From the NCBI GenBank assembly GCA_024364735.1, contig JAGFNQ010000288.1, positions 209,774-273,773 of the forward strand: DNA of 64,000 nt. The letters run 5' to 3'. This document shows, piece after piece, positions 33,718 through 43,039 of this stretch (positions are counted from its first letter, which is position 1; each line of letters opens with the position of its first letter). Made by a program: the position numbers and the translations under genes. The stretch is from Boesenbergia rotunda (taxonomy: Eukaryota > Streptophyta > Magnoliopsida > Zingiberales > Zingiberaceae). The notes beneath the pieces are model-generated. The model was given only the letters and a program-made list of their open reading frames with translations, did not search any database and was not told the DNA's origin.

Positions 33718-34129
33718 GCATCCAACACCCAGGCTTTCGACAACAACTTTGATTCAACGCTTCTACGCTCTTCTGCTCTCGCGCCTCGCTCCGGAAACCT
33801 CCCAACTCGAGCCGACGACGTCCCGCTGCTCCGAAAAAGACAACCTACATCGGACGTCGGTAAAAGAAGAGCTTTTTATTTGTTAAGTTTACTGTGCTAT
33901 ATTTGTAACTCAATACTGTAAACTGACTTGCGAACTTATAGAATTGCTCGCAGAAAACGGTCAACGACCGTGGGCCTTGGAGTAGGAGTCGACCTAGGCT
34001 CCGAACCAAGTAAAAATCACTGTATTTGCGTGTTTTGTTTTTTATCTTCCGCTGTGCAAATTTTCTATCTTAAATCCGAACGCTTTCCGATATTCACCCC
34101 CCCTCTATCGGTTCTCTCGATCCAACAAG

Positions 34130-34141
34130 TGGTATCAGAGC
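34130..34141 (+). other. Primer binding site of the SIRE element
   Basis: TGGTATCAGAGC follows the LTR end by 2 nt. Confidence 0.95.
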
Positions 34142-34356
34142 GGGGAAGTTCAAATTTGGTGCAACCACCAGTTTGAAAATTTTTTCGGATTTTTTTTCTC
34201 GTTCGAATTTCTTCTAAATTTTTCGTTCGAATTTTTCTTTTTCGTTAATCGAGGTTGGTGCAACACCCCTCGTTATTTTATTTTCCTTATCCCGCACTAC
34301 TAATCCAAGACCAAGTCTTGGGAAATTTTTTCTGTTAGTTATTTTTTCCAGATTAA

Positions 34357-35329
34357 ATGGCCATGCAAGAAGGATTCAGCACCGCCAGACCTCCACTTTT
34401 CAGTGGAGAAGACTTTTCCTACTGGAAAAGTTGAATGGAGATCCACCTGAAAACTCAGGTGGACATGTGAATTATCATCCAGTCCGGACTGGAGATTCCC
34501 ACAAATGCTGAAGGACTACCTCAAAGCTACACAGAGTGGGACACCGCTCTGAAACGAAGAATCGAAGCAGATGCAAAGGCGACCCAGACCCTTCAATGCG
34601 GCTTGACAAAGGAGGAGCTGAACCAGTGGGCCCCTTCAACAGTGCCAAGGAGCTGTGGGCAAAATTGATCGAGATGCACGAAGGAACATCAGACACTTGA
34701 ATCAGTAAGAGAGATCTGCTCCTAAACAAATTGTATACCATCAAGATGGCCGACAATGAAACAGCAGCCCAGCTTCACGCACGAATCCAAGAATTGATGA
34801 ACGGTCTTCACACTATAGGTCACAAGTTCGAAAACCGTGACCTAATAAGGTATACTTTAAATGCTTTCCCTAGAAACACCTTGTGGGCATCTATGGTAGA
34901 TGCATACAAGGTTTCAAGGGATCTCTCAAAAATTAAACTAGATGAATTATTTTCTGAATTAGAACTTCATGAACTGACTAACTGCAATATGGCCGAGAAA
35001 GGTATTGCCTTTGTTGCAGGAAAAACTGGAAGGTCAACAAAGAAGAAACCTCAACCTGAACCCGAGTCTAACTCAGACTCAAACTCAGAAGACGAAGAAG
35101 GAGATCGACCTAAGCTGGTCCGATTGGCCCGAAGCTACTATAAAGAATTGAAGAACCAAACCAACAGAAGGAAGGCCAACTGAAGAAAGGACGAACCAGC
35201 TGAACCCACAAATGACAAAAGCAAGCCCAACGTGACTTGCTACGAGTGCAAGAAGAAGGGCCACTACAAGACGGAGTGTCCAAACCTAAAGGAGACCAAA
35301 AAGTCAAGAAGAAAGAAAGCACTCCAAGC
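34357..35329 (+). pseudogene. SIRE gag, N-terminal part and zinc knuckle
   Basis: ATG at 34357 (MAMQEGFSTARPPLFSGEDF) starts a gag with stops where homologues have Arg/Trp (TGA after YWKS near 34431 and after QVDM near 34470) and a frame change before 34731. From 34731 the frame reads MADNETAAQLHARIQEL, then LDELFSELELHELTN, an acidic Ser/Glu-rich linker, and the CCHC knuckle CYECKKKGHYKTEC near 35239-35280. It stops where the solo LTR at 35330 enters; CAAGC is duplicated. Confidence 0.9.
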
Positions 35330-35467
35330 TGTTGGTGCAGTTTGCACTAACGGTCAAACTCGGGTTTTGATGTATGACAAAGTGGTTAAAGTTAGGGTTG
35401 TGTGTGTTTAACCTCTTTACCAAGTGTGCAGGGTTGAAAGACTTAGGACCAGACACCAGGCTGAAGT

Positions 35468-35580
35468 CCAGGATGGTTGAGTCCTGGCGGGAAGTCCAGT
35501 TGGGTCCGCGGGACCTGACAACTGGCTGAAGACCAAGTTGGTTGAGACTTGGCAGGAAGACCAAGGTGGTTGAGCCTTGG
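35468..35580 (+). repeat. Hairpin array with constant TGGTTGAG loop
   Basis: Three 20-nt hairpins occur: CCAGGA/TCCTGG (35468-35487), CCAAGT/ACTTGG (35533-35552) and CCAAGG/CCTTGG (35561-35580), each with the identical loop TGGTTGAG. Between the first two is a two-tier hairpin, CCAGTTG/CAACTGG outside and GGTCC/GGACC inside, at about 35496-35526. Confidence 0.95.
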
Positions 35581-35877
35581 CAGGAAGTCCTGGTAGGGTC
35601 AAGAAGTCAAGTAGAGCTGCACAATGGGTAAGTAAGGTAAGTCACTGGAGGAGCGACCCAGTGAGGACGAGTCCAATCTTGGACTTTAGGCGCGGTCCAA
35701 CTTAGACCCATTTAGGTGATCTAAGTTGAGTCCTGGTTAGATCCTGGTCTGGGAGACAGGATCTAATTAAACTTATATCTTATTATTTGTTGTTTTGGAC
35801 TAACCCTGGATGCAGGACCGAAGGACGGTGTTTCTGCAGCTCAGACAGCCTCAAACGAGTGAGGCCGTAGCTGAGCA

Positions 35878-36187
35878 GGGCGCCCCGGATGTGTCGGGCG
35901 CCCCAGAGTCAACCAGGAGTCAGCGGAGAGGTAAACGCCCCGACAGCAGCGCTATTTGGGGCGCCCCGCTTGAATCGGGCGCCCCCTGTGCCACCTCACT
36001 GACCAGCTGCCGAAGCTCACCCTCGCGAAGCCAGAAGATGGGATTTTGACCGGTCAATCGGGCGCCCCGCGCGCGTCGGGCGCCCCAGTCAAAAGCAATC
36101 CCGAAGTAGACGAGATTAGCTCTGACCGGAGCATCGCCGGATCGACAGCCACGTGGGGGGCGCCCCGAGCATGTCGGGCGCCCCCTG
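35878..36187 (+). repeat. GGGCGCCC palindrome array (family 2C)
   Basis: Pairs of GGGCGCCCC and TCGGGCGCCCC about 20 bp apart recur, ending just before the TATA box. The two frames read across it (35810-36381) are not genes. Confidence 0.85.
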
Positions 36188-36677
36188 CCCTATATAAAGA
36201 GGGCCTCGACCCTCTTCAAAAAGCAACACTTCTGTCAAAGCTTTCAAGTTTTTCTACGCTCGCGCCTTGCTCCGGAAACGCTACACTTCGAGCCGACGAC
36301 GTCCTGCTGCCCCGAAAGAGTCGACCTACTCCGGACGTCGGTAAAAAGTTAATTTTTCAATATATATATTGTTGCACTTAATTACTTGAAAGTGTGGGGT
36401 TGTCACACTTTCAATTCATTTGTACTCGCCTGCTCTATCGGGGTTGACCGATAGAGAGTTTTAGTGGATTGCCCAACGGAAAGGTCCGAGGGACCTGGGC
36501 CTTCGAGTAGGAGTCGACGAAGGCTCCGAACGAAGTAAAAATCGTTCGTGTTTTTGTGTTCATCTTTCGTTTCTTTCATTTCCGCTGTGCACGCTTTTTA
36601 AAGCACTCTGATTTAATTTTTTAAAAAAGTCACGTGATTCACCCCCCCCCTCTCACGTGCATCGATCCTACACAAGC

Positions 36678-37350
36678 AACCTGGGACGAATCTTCCTCAG
36701 AAGAAGAAGAAGCACCCCAGTCAAACCTACTAGCCCTGACCGCCTCAGAAGAAGTCGAGACCGAGTCAGAATCTGAACAGGACGACAGCAGACTAACCTT
36801 TTCAGAAGACGGCGAAATCAAGGTAAGTGGTTTCAATAGAAGTCAGTTAAATGAACTTATTTCGTATCTTTCTCGAGATTTGGCGAAAGCCAAACTCCGA
36901 GTCGAATCCCTCCGACAGGAAGTAAAACTCCTGAAAGAGGGAGCTGACTCTAAATCCTTAACCGAGAAAGTTCAAGAAGGAACTCCTACTCAAGTTGAAA
37001 AACTTGAGAAAGAGAACTCCCCCTGAAAACTCAGGTTAAGGATCTTAGAGCTGCCTTAGAACGATTCACTTCCGGTTCCAAGGGTCTTGACATGATTCTT
37101 GGAAAACAGAAGTCCGTTCTAAATCGATCCGGACTTGGCTATAGAACCAAATCCCGACAAAGATCTTACTTTGCTGTACTGAATTAGTCCAGAAGTAAAG
37201 TTCAGGCATGGGTACCTAAACTGTACCTGAACAAACCAACTGGATCAAATCAGTATTGGATCCCCAAGGAAAAGATTCACATCTTGCCTAATCATTACCG
37301 TGGCTTTAGTCCAGGGGGAGCCAAACTGAAAACTATATTCATTGTTAGAT
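36678..37350 (+). pseudogene. SIRE gag, C-terminal part
   Basis: This continues the gag after the solo LTR: acidic ATWDESSSEEEEAPQ, then SFNRSQLNEL-type helical sequence and a coiled-coil-like segment (LRVESLRQEVKLLKE). The frame stops at 37022-37024 within a C run; one extra C would restore the family reading. Beyond it, RFTSGSKGLDMILGKQKS, a TAG near 37186, KVQAWVPKLYLNK, and the end at KTIFIVR are recognisable SIRE gag/PR-linker sequence. Confidence 0.8.
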
Positions 37351-38025
37351 AAAATCCAACTCTCTTTATTTTTTTTGCATGTTTGCTTGTTCATTTACCT
37401 TCTGCAATTTACCATGCTTAAACTTAGGTTAGTATAAGGACTGAACAAACTTAACTGAAACTTGAAAACATAGTATTGGGTGGAGGTGAGATGATAGTAC
37501 GTTAGGGAAACCAATTCTAATAAGATCAAGTTTACTTGGTCTCTTTAGACTGGTGAAACTAGCCGAAGCTACCGATCCAAAATCCAAACTAGTTAGACCA
37601 GAACTTTTTTAAAGATTAATTTTGAAAATGAAATTTCATTAAACGGCTTTGTCAAGGAAAGGGTTGATGATCCAATAAGGCTACGGCCAAAGAAGGCCTA
37701 GTGCCTCGCCAAGACCTGGAAGCCAATTTTTGAATTTCAAATTCAAATTATTTTTTGTCAAATTCAAATCTAACACAAATTTTCAGTTAAGTATAGATTC
37801 AAACATTCTCCTTCAAAATAAACTTAACTGTTTTCAAAAATTAATTTAAGGTTTTCAAAATAAATAATAATTTTTCAAAATAATTTTACTTAACAAAACC
37901 TGTCTCACAAAACCCATAAGGCTAACGTGATTGAAAACCATAGATTGGGTGAGACAGTAAGATTAAGACTCAATGGGAAATTCTTTAAATGCTTATATTA
38001 TGAGTTAATTCTATAGTTAAGGTCA

Positions 38026-38178
38026 TGGTCAAACCATAGTCAACACAGTCAAATCATGGTCAACACGGTCAAACCATGGTCAAAATAGTCAAACTACAAG
38101 TCAAAGCAGTCAAAGCAATTCAAACCATGGTCAAATCGATTAAACTATGGTCAAACCGATTAAACCATGGTCAAACGA
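38026..38178 (-). promoter_or_regulatory. Cluster of twelve W-box cores (TTGAC[C/T])
   Basis: Plus-strand GGTCAA or AGTCAA (complement TTGACC/TTGACT) occurs twelve times in ~150 bp, often as CATGGTCAAAC. W-boxes are the binding sites of WRKY factors. Confidence 0.75.
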
Positions 38179-38214
38179 TGACAAGACATAAAACTTGTCT
38201 TTTCCTATACAGTC

Positions 38215-38460
38215 TCGGGCGCCCGGAACCACGCGGGCGCCCCCACCATGCCTTTTCCCTCTCTCGAGGCGAAAAGATGAGTCTGACCTTTGACCAGGGC
38301 GCCCGGAACCACGCGGGCGCCCCATCACAGTCAATGCAGCAAAAGCTGCAAACACGCCCTGACCCGGGCGCCCGGAGCACTCCTGGCGCCCCCATCCAGC
38401 TGCAGTCTCTGCCAAAGGAAGAGACGACTGACCCAGGTGCCCGGGAGCTCTCGGGCGCCC
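38215..38460 (+). repeat. GGGCGCCC/GGGCGCCCGG array upstream of a TATA box
   Basis: GGGCGCCCGGAACCACGCGG units occur at about 38217 and 38299, with variants to 38460, again directly before a TATA box. Confidence 0.8.
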
Positions 38461-38740
38461 CCAATGTAATGCCTATAAAAGGAATCCGAATCCCCTTCTC
38501 TTCCCACACCAAAAACCAACTTCCTTCCACCCTTCCGATCAAGAGACCTTGCAAGCTCTCGTCCTCAACCATGCCTCCCCGAGCTGCCCGGTATAATTTT
38601 TATTGCATTTAAATTAATTTTTAATTTTAATGCAATACCTTCATACTTCTTTTAAATTCCTTCTCTTAGAAGACGTCGACCAAACCCGGCCAACCCCAGT
38701 GCCGAACCAAGTCCCGACCCTAGATTCCCTACTCTAGAAT

Positions 38741-39544
38741 TATGTAATAAGTTTGCTCAAACCATTTACAAGCCTATCAAGACAAGCTATCTTAATAGAC
38801 ATTTCTTTACCCAATCATACCCCCATGGCCACTAATGTAAAAATAGATAGTGACCCTGATGGTAAGCCAGTCGACCTCAAACTATATAGAAGTATGATAG
38901 GTAGTCTACTGTACCTTACAGCCAGCAGACCTGACATTCTTTTTGCTGTAGGGATGTGTGCTAGATACCAAACATGTGCTAAGGAAACGCACTTAGCAGC
39001 CCTAAAAAGAATACTAAGATATGTAAAGGGCACCCTAAATGTAGGGATTTGGTATCCTAGAACATCAACCTTCAATTTGTCAGGATATTCGGATTCTGAC
39101 TATGCTGGTTGTAAATTAGATAGAAAGAGCACAAGTGGAAGCTGCCAACTGTTAGGAAATAGTCTAGTAAGCTGGTGCAGCAGAAAATAACACTGTGTAG
39201 CTCTGTCCACAACTGAAGCTGAGTATGTAGCCTTAGGAGAGTGTGTAGCACAACTTTTATGGATGATGCACACTCTTAAGGACTTCCAGCTCAACTACAC
39301 CCAAACTCAAGTATTTATTGACAATATAAGTTCAATTAATCTAACTAAGAACCCAATCCAACATTCCAGAATAAAACACATAGAAGTTAAACATCACTTC
39401 GTAAGAGACCATGTAGCCAGGGGTGAGATAGTACTTAAACATATAGACTCAAAATCCAACTTAGCTGATATATTCACAAAACCCTTACCTGAGTCTGAGT
39501 TCAGCTCACAAAGAAGGCAGTTAGGATTGTGCTCTGTAGAATAG
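38741..39544 (+). pseudogene. SIRE RT end and RNase H
   Basis: The recognisable part starts near 38863 (PDGKPVDLKLYRSMIGSLLY, TASRPDILFAVGMCAR) and includes RNase H SGYSDSDYAGCKLDRKSTSG, a stop where Gln or Lys is expected (WCSRK*, 39188), STTEAEYVALGECVAQ, DNISSINLTKNPIQHSRIKH and the end LCSVE at 39541, followed by TAG. The upstream half of RT is deleted. Confidence 0.9.
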
Positions 39545-41098
39545 ATTAACTCTACTTTTATTTTTTTTTTCTTTACTTAATTTAAAAATCAGTTTCTAAA
39601 AGAATTTTGAAAAACTGTTGTTTTTAAATCAGTTTTTTTTCCGACTTAGTTTTATTTCAAAACTACCCCCTTTCAAAACTAGGGATTTTTCGCAAATGGA
39701 CTTAGCCTAGACCCTAACCCTAGAACTGCATGCACCTATAGATTTAGAAGCTAGCATCTCACAAGCACCTTAGGGTACTTTTGATTGATAACCTAGAAAG
39801 GGTTGAGATGCTTAGGTCTTTGCCTTAATTCAAGATGCTTTAAGTCAGTGCATCTGTAGTAATTGGGGCACTAAATACAACTTGCACAGCAATCAAGTTA
39901 AGTGTCAAGTTTAGAAAATCTAACTTAAACAGAAACACTTAACTTGACTAACCCTAGCAAAAACTACTGCTTATAACAGTTAGTGAGTAGCTAATTGGGT
40001 TAGACAGGTCCCTACAAGAGAAAATCAACTGATTTGGTTTAAGTCTTATCATGAATTGGTTCAGTACAGCAAAATCATGCAAATATTTTTCCTTTATAAA
40101 AGTTATCTCCTTTATGCAATTTAATTTCTGCTATATTTATCTGTTTTTTGATATATGGCAAAGGGGGAGAGATAAGAAAGGATAGAATTTAAATTTTTTA
40201 TTTTTGTCTCTCAAAATTTCAAAATCTATCCTTATTCAAAAAGTACTTAATTAAGCTTTTTAAAAATTTCTGTAAGTACTTAAGATTTTCAAAGTACTTA
40301 AGCTTTTCAAGATTTTCAAAATTTAAAATTTTTATTTTTATCTCTCAAAATTTCAAAATCTATCCTTATTCAAAAAGTACTTAATTAAGCTTTTCAAAAA
40401 TTTCTATAAGTACTTAAGATTTTCAAAGTACTTAAGCTTTTCAAGATTTTCAAAGTACTTAAGCTTTTCAAAATTTTCAAAGTACTTAAGCCTTTCTAAA
40501 GTACTAAGTTTTTCAAAGTACAAGCTTGTCAAATTTTCTTACTTAAGCTTTTATAACTACTAAAGCTTTTCAAAAATTCTCTAAGTACTTAAGCTTTTCA
40601 AAAAATTTCTAAGTACTTAAGCTTTTCAAAATTCTCTAAGTACTTAAGCTTTTCAAAATTCTCTAAGTACTTAAGCTTCTCAAAAATTTACTAAAGTTTT
40701 TTCAAATCTTACTATGTACTTAAGTTTTTTTATCTTACTAAGTACTTAAGTTAAAGCCTTCAAAAACTTTTGAGTACTTTAAAACTTAAGACTTCAAAAT
40801 TTTCTAAGTACTCTAAACTCACGCTTCCAAAAACTCTTCTATGTACTTTAAAAAATTAAGTTGTCAAAAGATTTCCAAGTACCTAAACTTAAGTTTTCAA
40901 AAGTGCAAAAATTATTTTTGAAAATACAAAAGCCTCCTGTTGAAAAAAAATTCTAAGTAAATTTTTTTTTTTAAACTTAGAACCCCACGAGTTTTTGAAA
41001 AATCTAGGGGGAGAGTCCTTCCAGGGGGAGGGAACAAAATTTAATGTTTTTACATGCTTTGATTAAACTTAACTTTTTGAACTAGGGTTGTCATAAAT
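39545..41098 (+). repeat. 3' untranslated region with AAGTACTTAAGCTTTTC repeats
   Basis: Between 40240 and 40870, units of ~25-30 bp (AAGTACTTAAGCTTTTCAAA, TTCTCTAAG) repeat about twenty times with drift. The units combine three palindromes: AAGTACTT, CTTAAG and AAGCTT. A larger block (40180-40290) is repeated at 40315-40420. No gene. Confidence 0.8.
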
Positions 41099-41113
41099 CA
41101 AAAAGGGGGAGAT
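41099..41113 (+). other. Polypurine tract of the SIRE element
   Basis: AAAAAGGGGGAGAT lies next to the 3' LTR start TGTTGGTGC. Confidence 0.85.
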
Positions 41114-42486
41114 TGTTGGTGCAGAAAACACCCAAGTCAAACTTGTGTTTTGATAATGGCAACAGGGTTCAAAAGTTAAGTCTTACTTGTTATCTAACAT
41201 GTCACTCTAGTGTGCAGGGTAAAAAGTCCTAGCGAAGGACTGCTAGGCACTGGCGAAGGAATGCCAGGTCACAAAGCCCTAGCGAAGGACTGCTAGGCAC
41301 TGGCGAAGGAATGCCAGGGTGAAAAGCCCTAGCGAAGGACTGCTAGGCGCCAGGCGAAGGACAGCTTGGGATTGAAGCCCTAGCGAAGGAATGCTAGGCA
41401 CCGGGCGAAGGACAGCTCGGTATCCAAGACCTGGCAAAGGACCGCTAGGCAAAAGTCCAACCAGAGGAGCGGTTGGCTTCAGGTAAATTCTCCCGAGAGG
41501 AGTAGGTGAGGACGCGTTCCCCGTCGAGGGAACAGTAGGCGTCGGTTCGACCTAGTGCTCCATTTTGGAGGCCCAAAGTCAGAACCAAGACAGCTAAGGT
41601 TGTATAAACATAATACTCTATTGTTTTATATTGTTTTGGACTAACCTTGGATGCAAGACCAAAGGAACGTATGTCTGCAGCTCAGAATGCCCAAAGGAGA
41701 GAGACAAGTAGCTGAGCAGGGCGCCCTCAGTGTCCCGGGCACCCCCAGGGGCAACACAAAACAAGCGAAGCAACAAAGGCTTCGGCTGACCACTAGCCGG
41801 GGCGCCCCCAGCAGTCAGGGTGCCCCCAGCAGCCAGGGCACCCCCAGTGCCCAGGGCGCCCCACGCCTACGCCAGCGATGCCGATTACCCTTATCCAGCC
41901 GATCGAGAAGCCCACGCTGAAGGAGTCAAGAAGGGCGCCCCTAGCGTCCAGGGCGCCCCCAGTGTCAAACCTCATCCCTATTCGAGTGGGATAGAGATTG
42001 ACCGAGCGATGCTCGGATCGCGTGACATGTGGGGGGGCGCCCCCGATGTACAGGGCGCCCCGAGGCGCTATAAATAGCACCCAACGCCCAGGCTTTCGAC
42101 AACAACTTCGATTCAACGCTTCTACACTCTTCTGCTCTCGCGCCTCGCTCCGAAAACCTCCCAACTCGAGCCGACGACGTCCCGCTGCTCCGAAAAAGAC
42201 AACCTACATCGGACGTCGGTAAAAGAAGAGCTTTTTATTTGTTAAGTTTACTGTGCTATATTTGTAACTCAATACTGTAAACTGACTTGCGAACTTATAG
42301 AATTGCCCGCAGAAAACGGTCAACGACCGTGGGCCTTGGAGTAGGAGTCGACCTAGGCTCCGAACCAAGTAAAAATCACTGTGTTTGCGTGTTTTGTTTT
42401 TTATCTTCCGCTGTGCAAATTCTCTATCTTAAATCCGAACGCTTTCCGATATTCACCCCCCCTCTATTGGTTCTCTCGATCCAACA
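41114..42486 (+). mobile_element. 3' LTR of the SIRE element
   Basis: It matches the 5' LTR along its length. The hairpin array is at 41227-41480, including CCAGGC, GAAGGACA, GCTTGG at 41350-41369 where the 5' LTR copy is damaged. The GGGCGCCC array (41720-42060) is shorter than in the 5' LTR. It ends CGATCCAACA before CCAAA. Confidence 0.95.
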
Positions 42487-42862
42487 CCAAATATTCAACA
42501 ATATCAAGTTTAATTTTACTTCAAAGGTGACCTAGAAAGGTCGACTAAGGATCTGCTGCATAAAACCAAGTTATTTCTATCTGGTAAATTTGAAATGAAA
42601 AATCTTGGTGGTACATCTTTTGTTCTAGGAATTCAAATATGTCGTGATCGTTCAAGAGGCATCTTAGACTTTCACAACAGACATATATTGAGAAGGTGCT
42701 TATAAGGTATAACATGCAGAATTATACACCTGGTGACACACCTGTGCTAAGAGGTGATAAGTTTAGTTTGCAGCAGTGTCCACGACTTGAATTTGAAATA
42801 AAAGAGATGGAACAATTTCCATATGCATTAGCAGTGAGATGGACAAGTTCAGTTTGCAACAG
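42487..42862 (+). pseudogene. Copia RT fragment hosting the SIRE insertion
   Basis: The segment reads FEMKNLGGTSFVLGIQICRDRS in one frame and then LIRYNMQNYTPGDTPVLRGDKFS and EMEQFPYALAVR in another. This is the RT segment after the YxDD motif in copia pol. It is plus strand and frameshifted. The continuation is lost at about 42862, where Tat sequence begins. Confidence 0.75.
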
Positions 42863-43039
42863 TGAGCCCTTGGGGGCGAAGATAAATGACACAGGGAGCC
42901 AAACGCAAAAGCATGCACGAGACAGCAAGGTAAAGAAGCGGTATCATTTTAATCAAAATGGGTATAGCAGGGCCAAGCTCCCTATAACCACATAATCCTA
43001 CAACTCTTGGTCCTCGGGAGGGAGCTCCTCCCAAACCTA

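Larger units (their letters stand above)
32724..34127 (+). mobile_element. 5' LTR of the SIRE element
   Basis: It starts TGTTGGTGCAAAAAGCACC and ends TCGATCCAACA. The hairpin array is at 32838-33086, the GGGCGCCC array at 33325-33690, and the TATA box (TATAAATA) at 33710-33717. The CACCCCCCCTCTATCGG tract lies just before the end. Apparent proteins across it are reading frames of repeats. Confidence 0.95.
35330..36672 (+). mobile_element. Solo LTR of a third SIRE-like family (2C), TSD CAAGC
   Basis: The ends are TGTTGGTGCAG and CGATCCTACA; CAAGC lies at 35325-35329 and 36673-36677. It has a start hairpin, a hairpin array with loop TGGTTGAG (35468-35580), a GGGCGCCC array (35878-36187), a TATA box (CCTATATAAAG at about 36189-36199) and a CACCCCCCCCCTCTCAC tract near the end. 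The layout is like family 2B but most of the sequence differs. Confidence 0.95.
37351..38740 (+). other. Non-pol segment replacing PR-IN-RT, with promoter-like features
   Basis: No protease, integrase or RT domain is found here. The segment has AT-rich sequence to 37990, a dense TTGAC (W-box) cluster at 38026-38178, a GGGCGCCC array at 38215-38460, and a TATA box (CCTATAAAAGG) at 38470-38480. An ATG follows at 38571 (MPPRAAR) with a possible donor (GGTATAAT) and a possible acceptor (TCTTAG at ~38668). The order array-TATA-transcript resembles a U3 of yet another LTR, but no LTR ends or target duplication were found. Confidence 0.5.
32724..42486 (+). mobile_element. SIRE/Maximus-type copia element (family 2B), TSD CCAAA
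   Basis: Both LTRs are present (32724-34127 and 41114-42486) and the target duplication CCAAA is at 32719-32723 and 42487-42491. Internal content: PBS, gag, gag C-terminal region, ~1.4 kb of non-pol sequence, end of RT/RNase H, long 3' untranslated region with tandem repeats, polypurine tract. Protease, integrase and most of RT are missing, so the copy cannot move by itself. The two LTRs are very similar by eye, with some point changes and a deletion in the GGGCGCCC array, which points to a fairly recent insertion. A solo LTR (35330-36672) inserted into gag later. Confidence 0.95.

Noticed and set aside
33261..33752. 163-residue ORF with GAPSSQ repeats
   Set aside because: It is a translation of the GGGCGCCC array in the LTR; the sister LTR does not keep the same frame.
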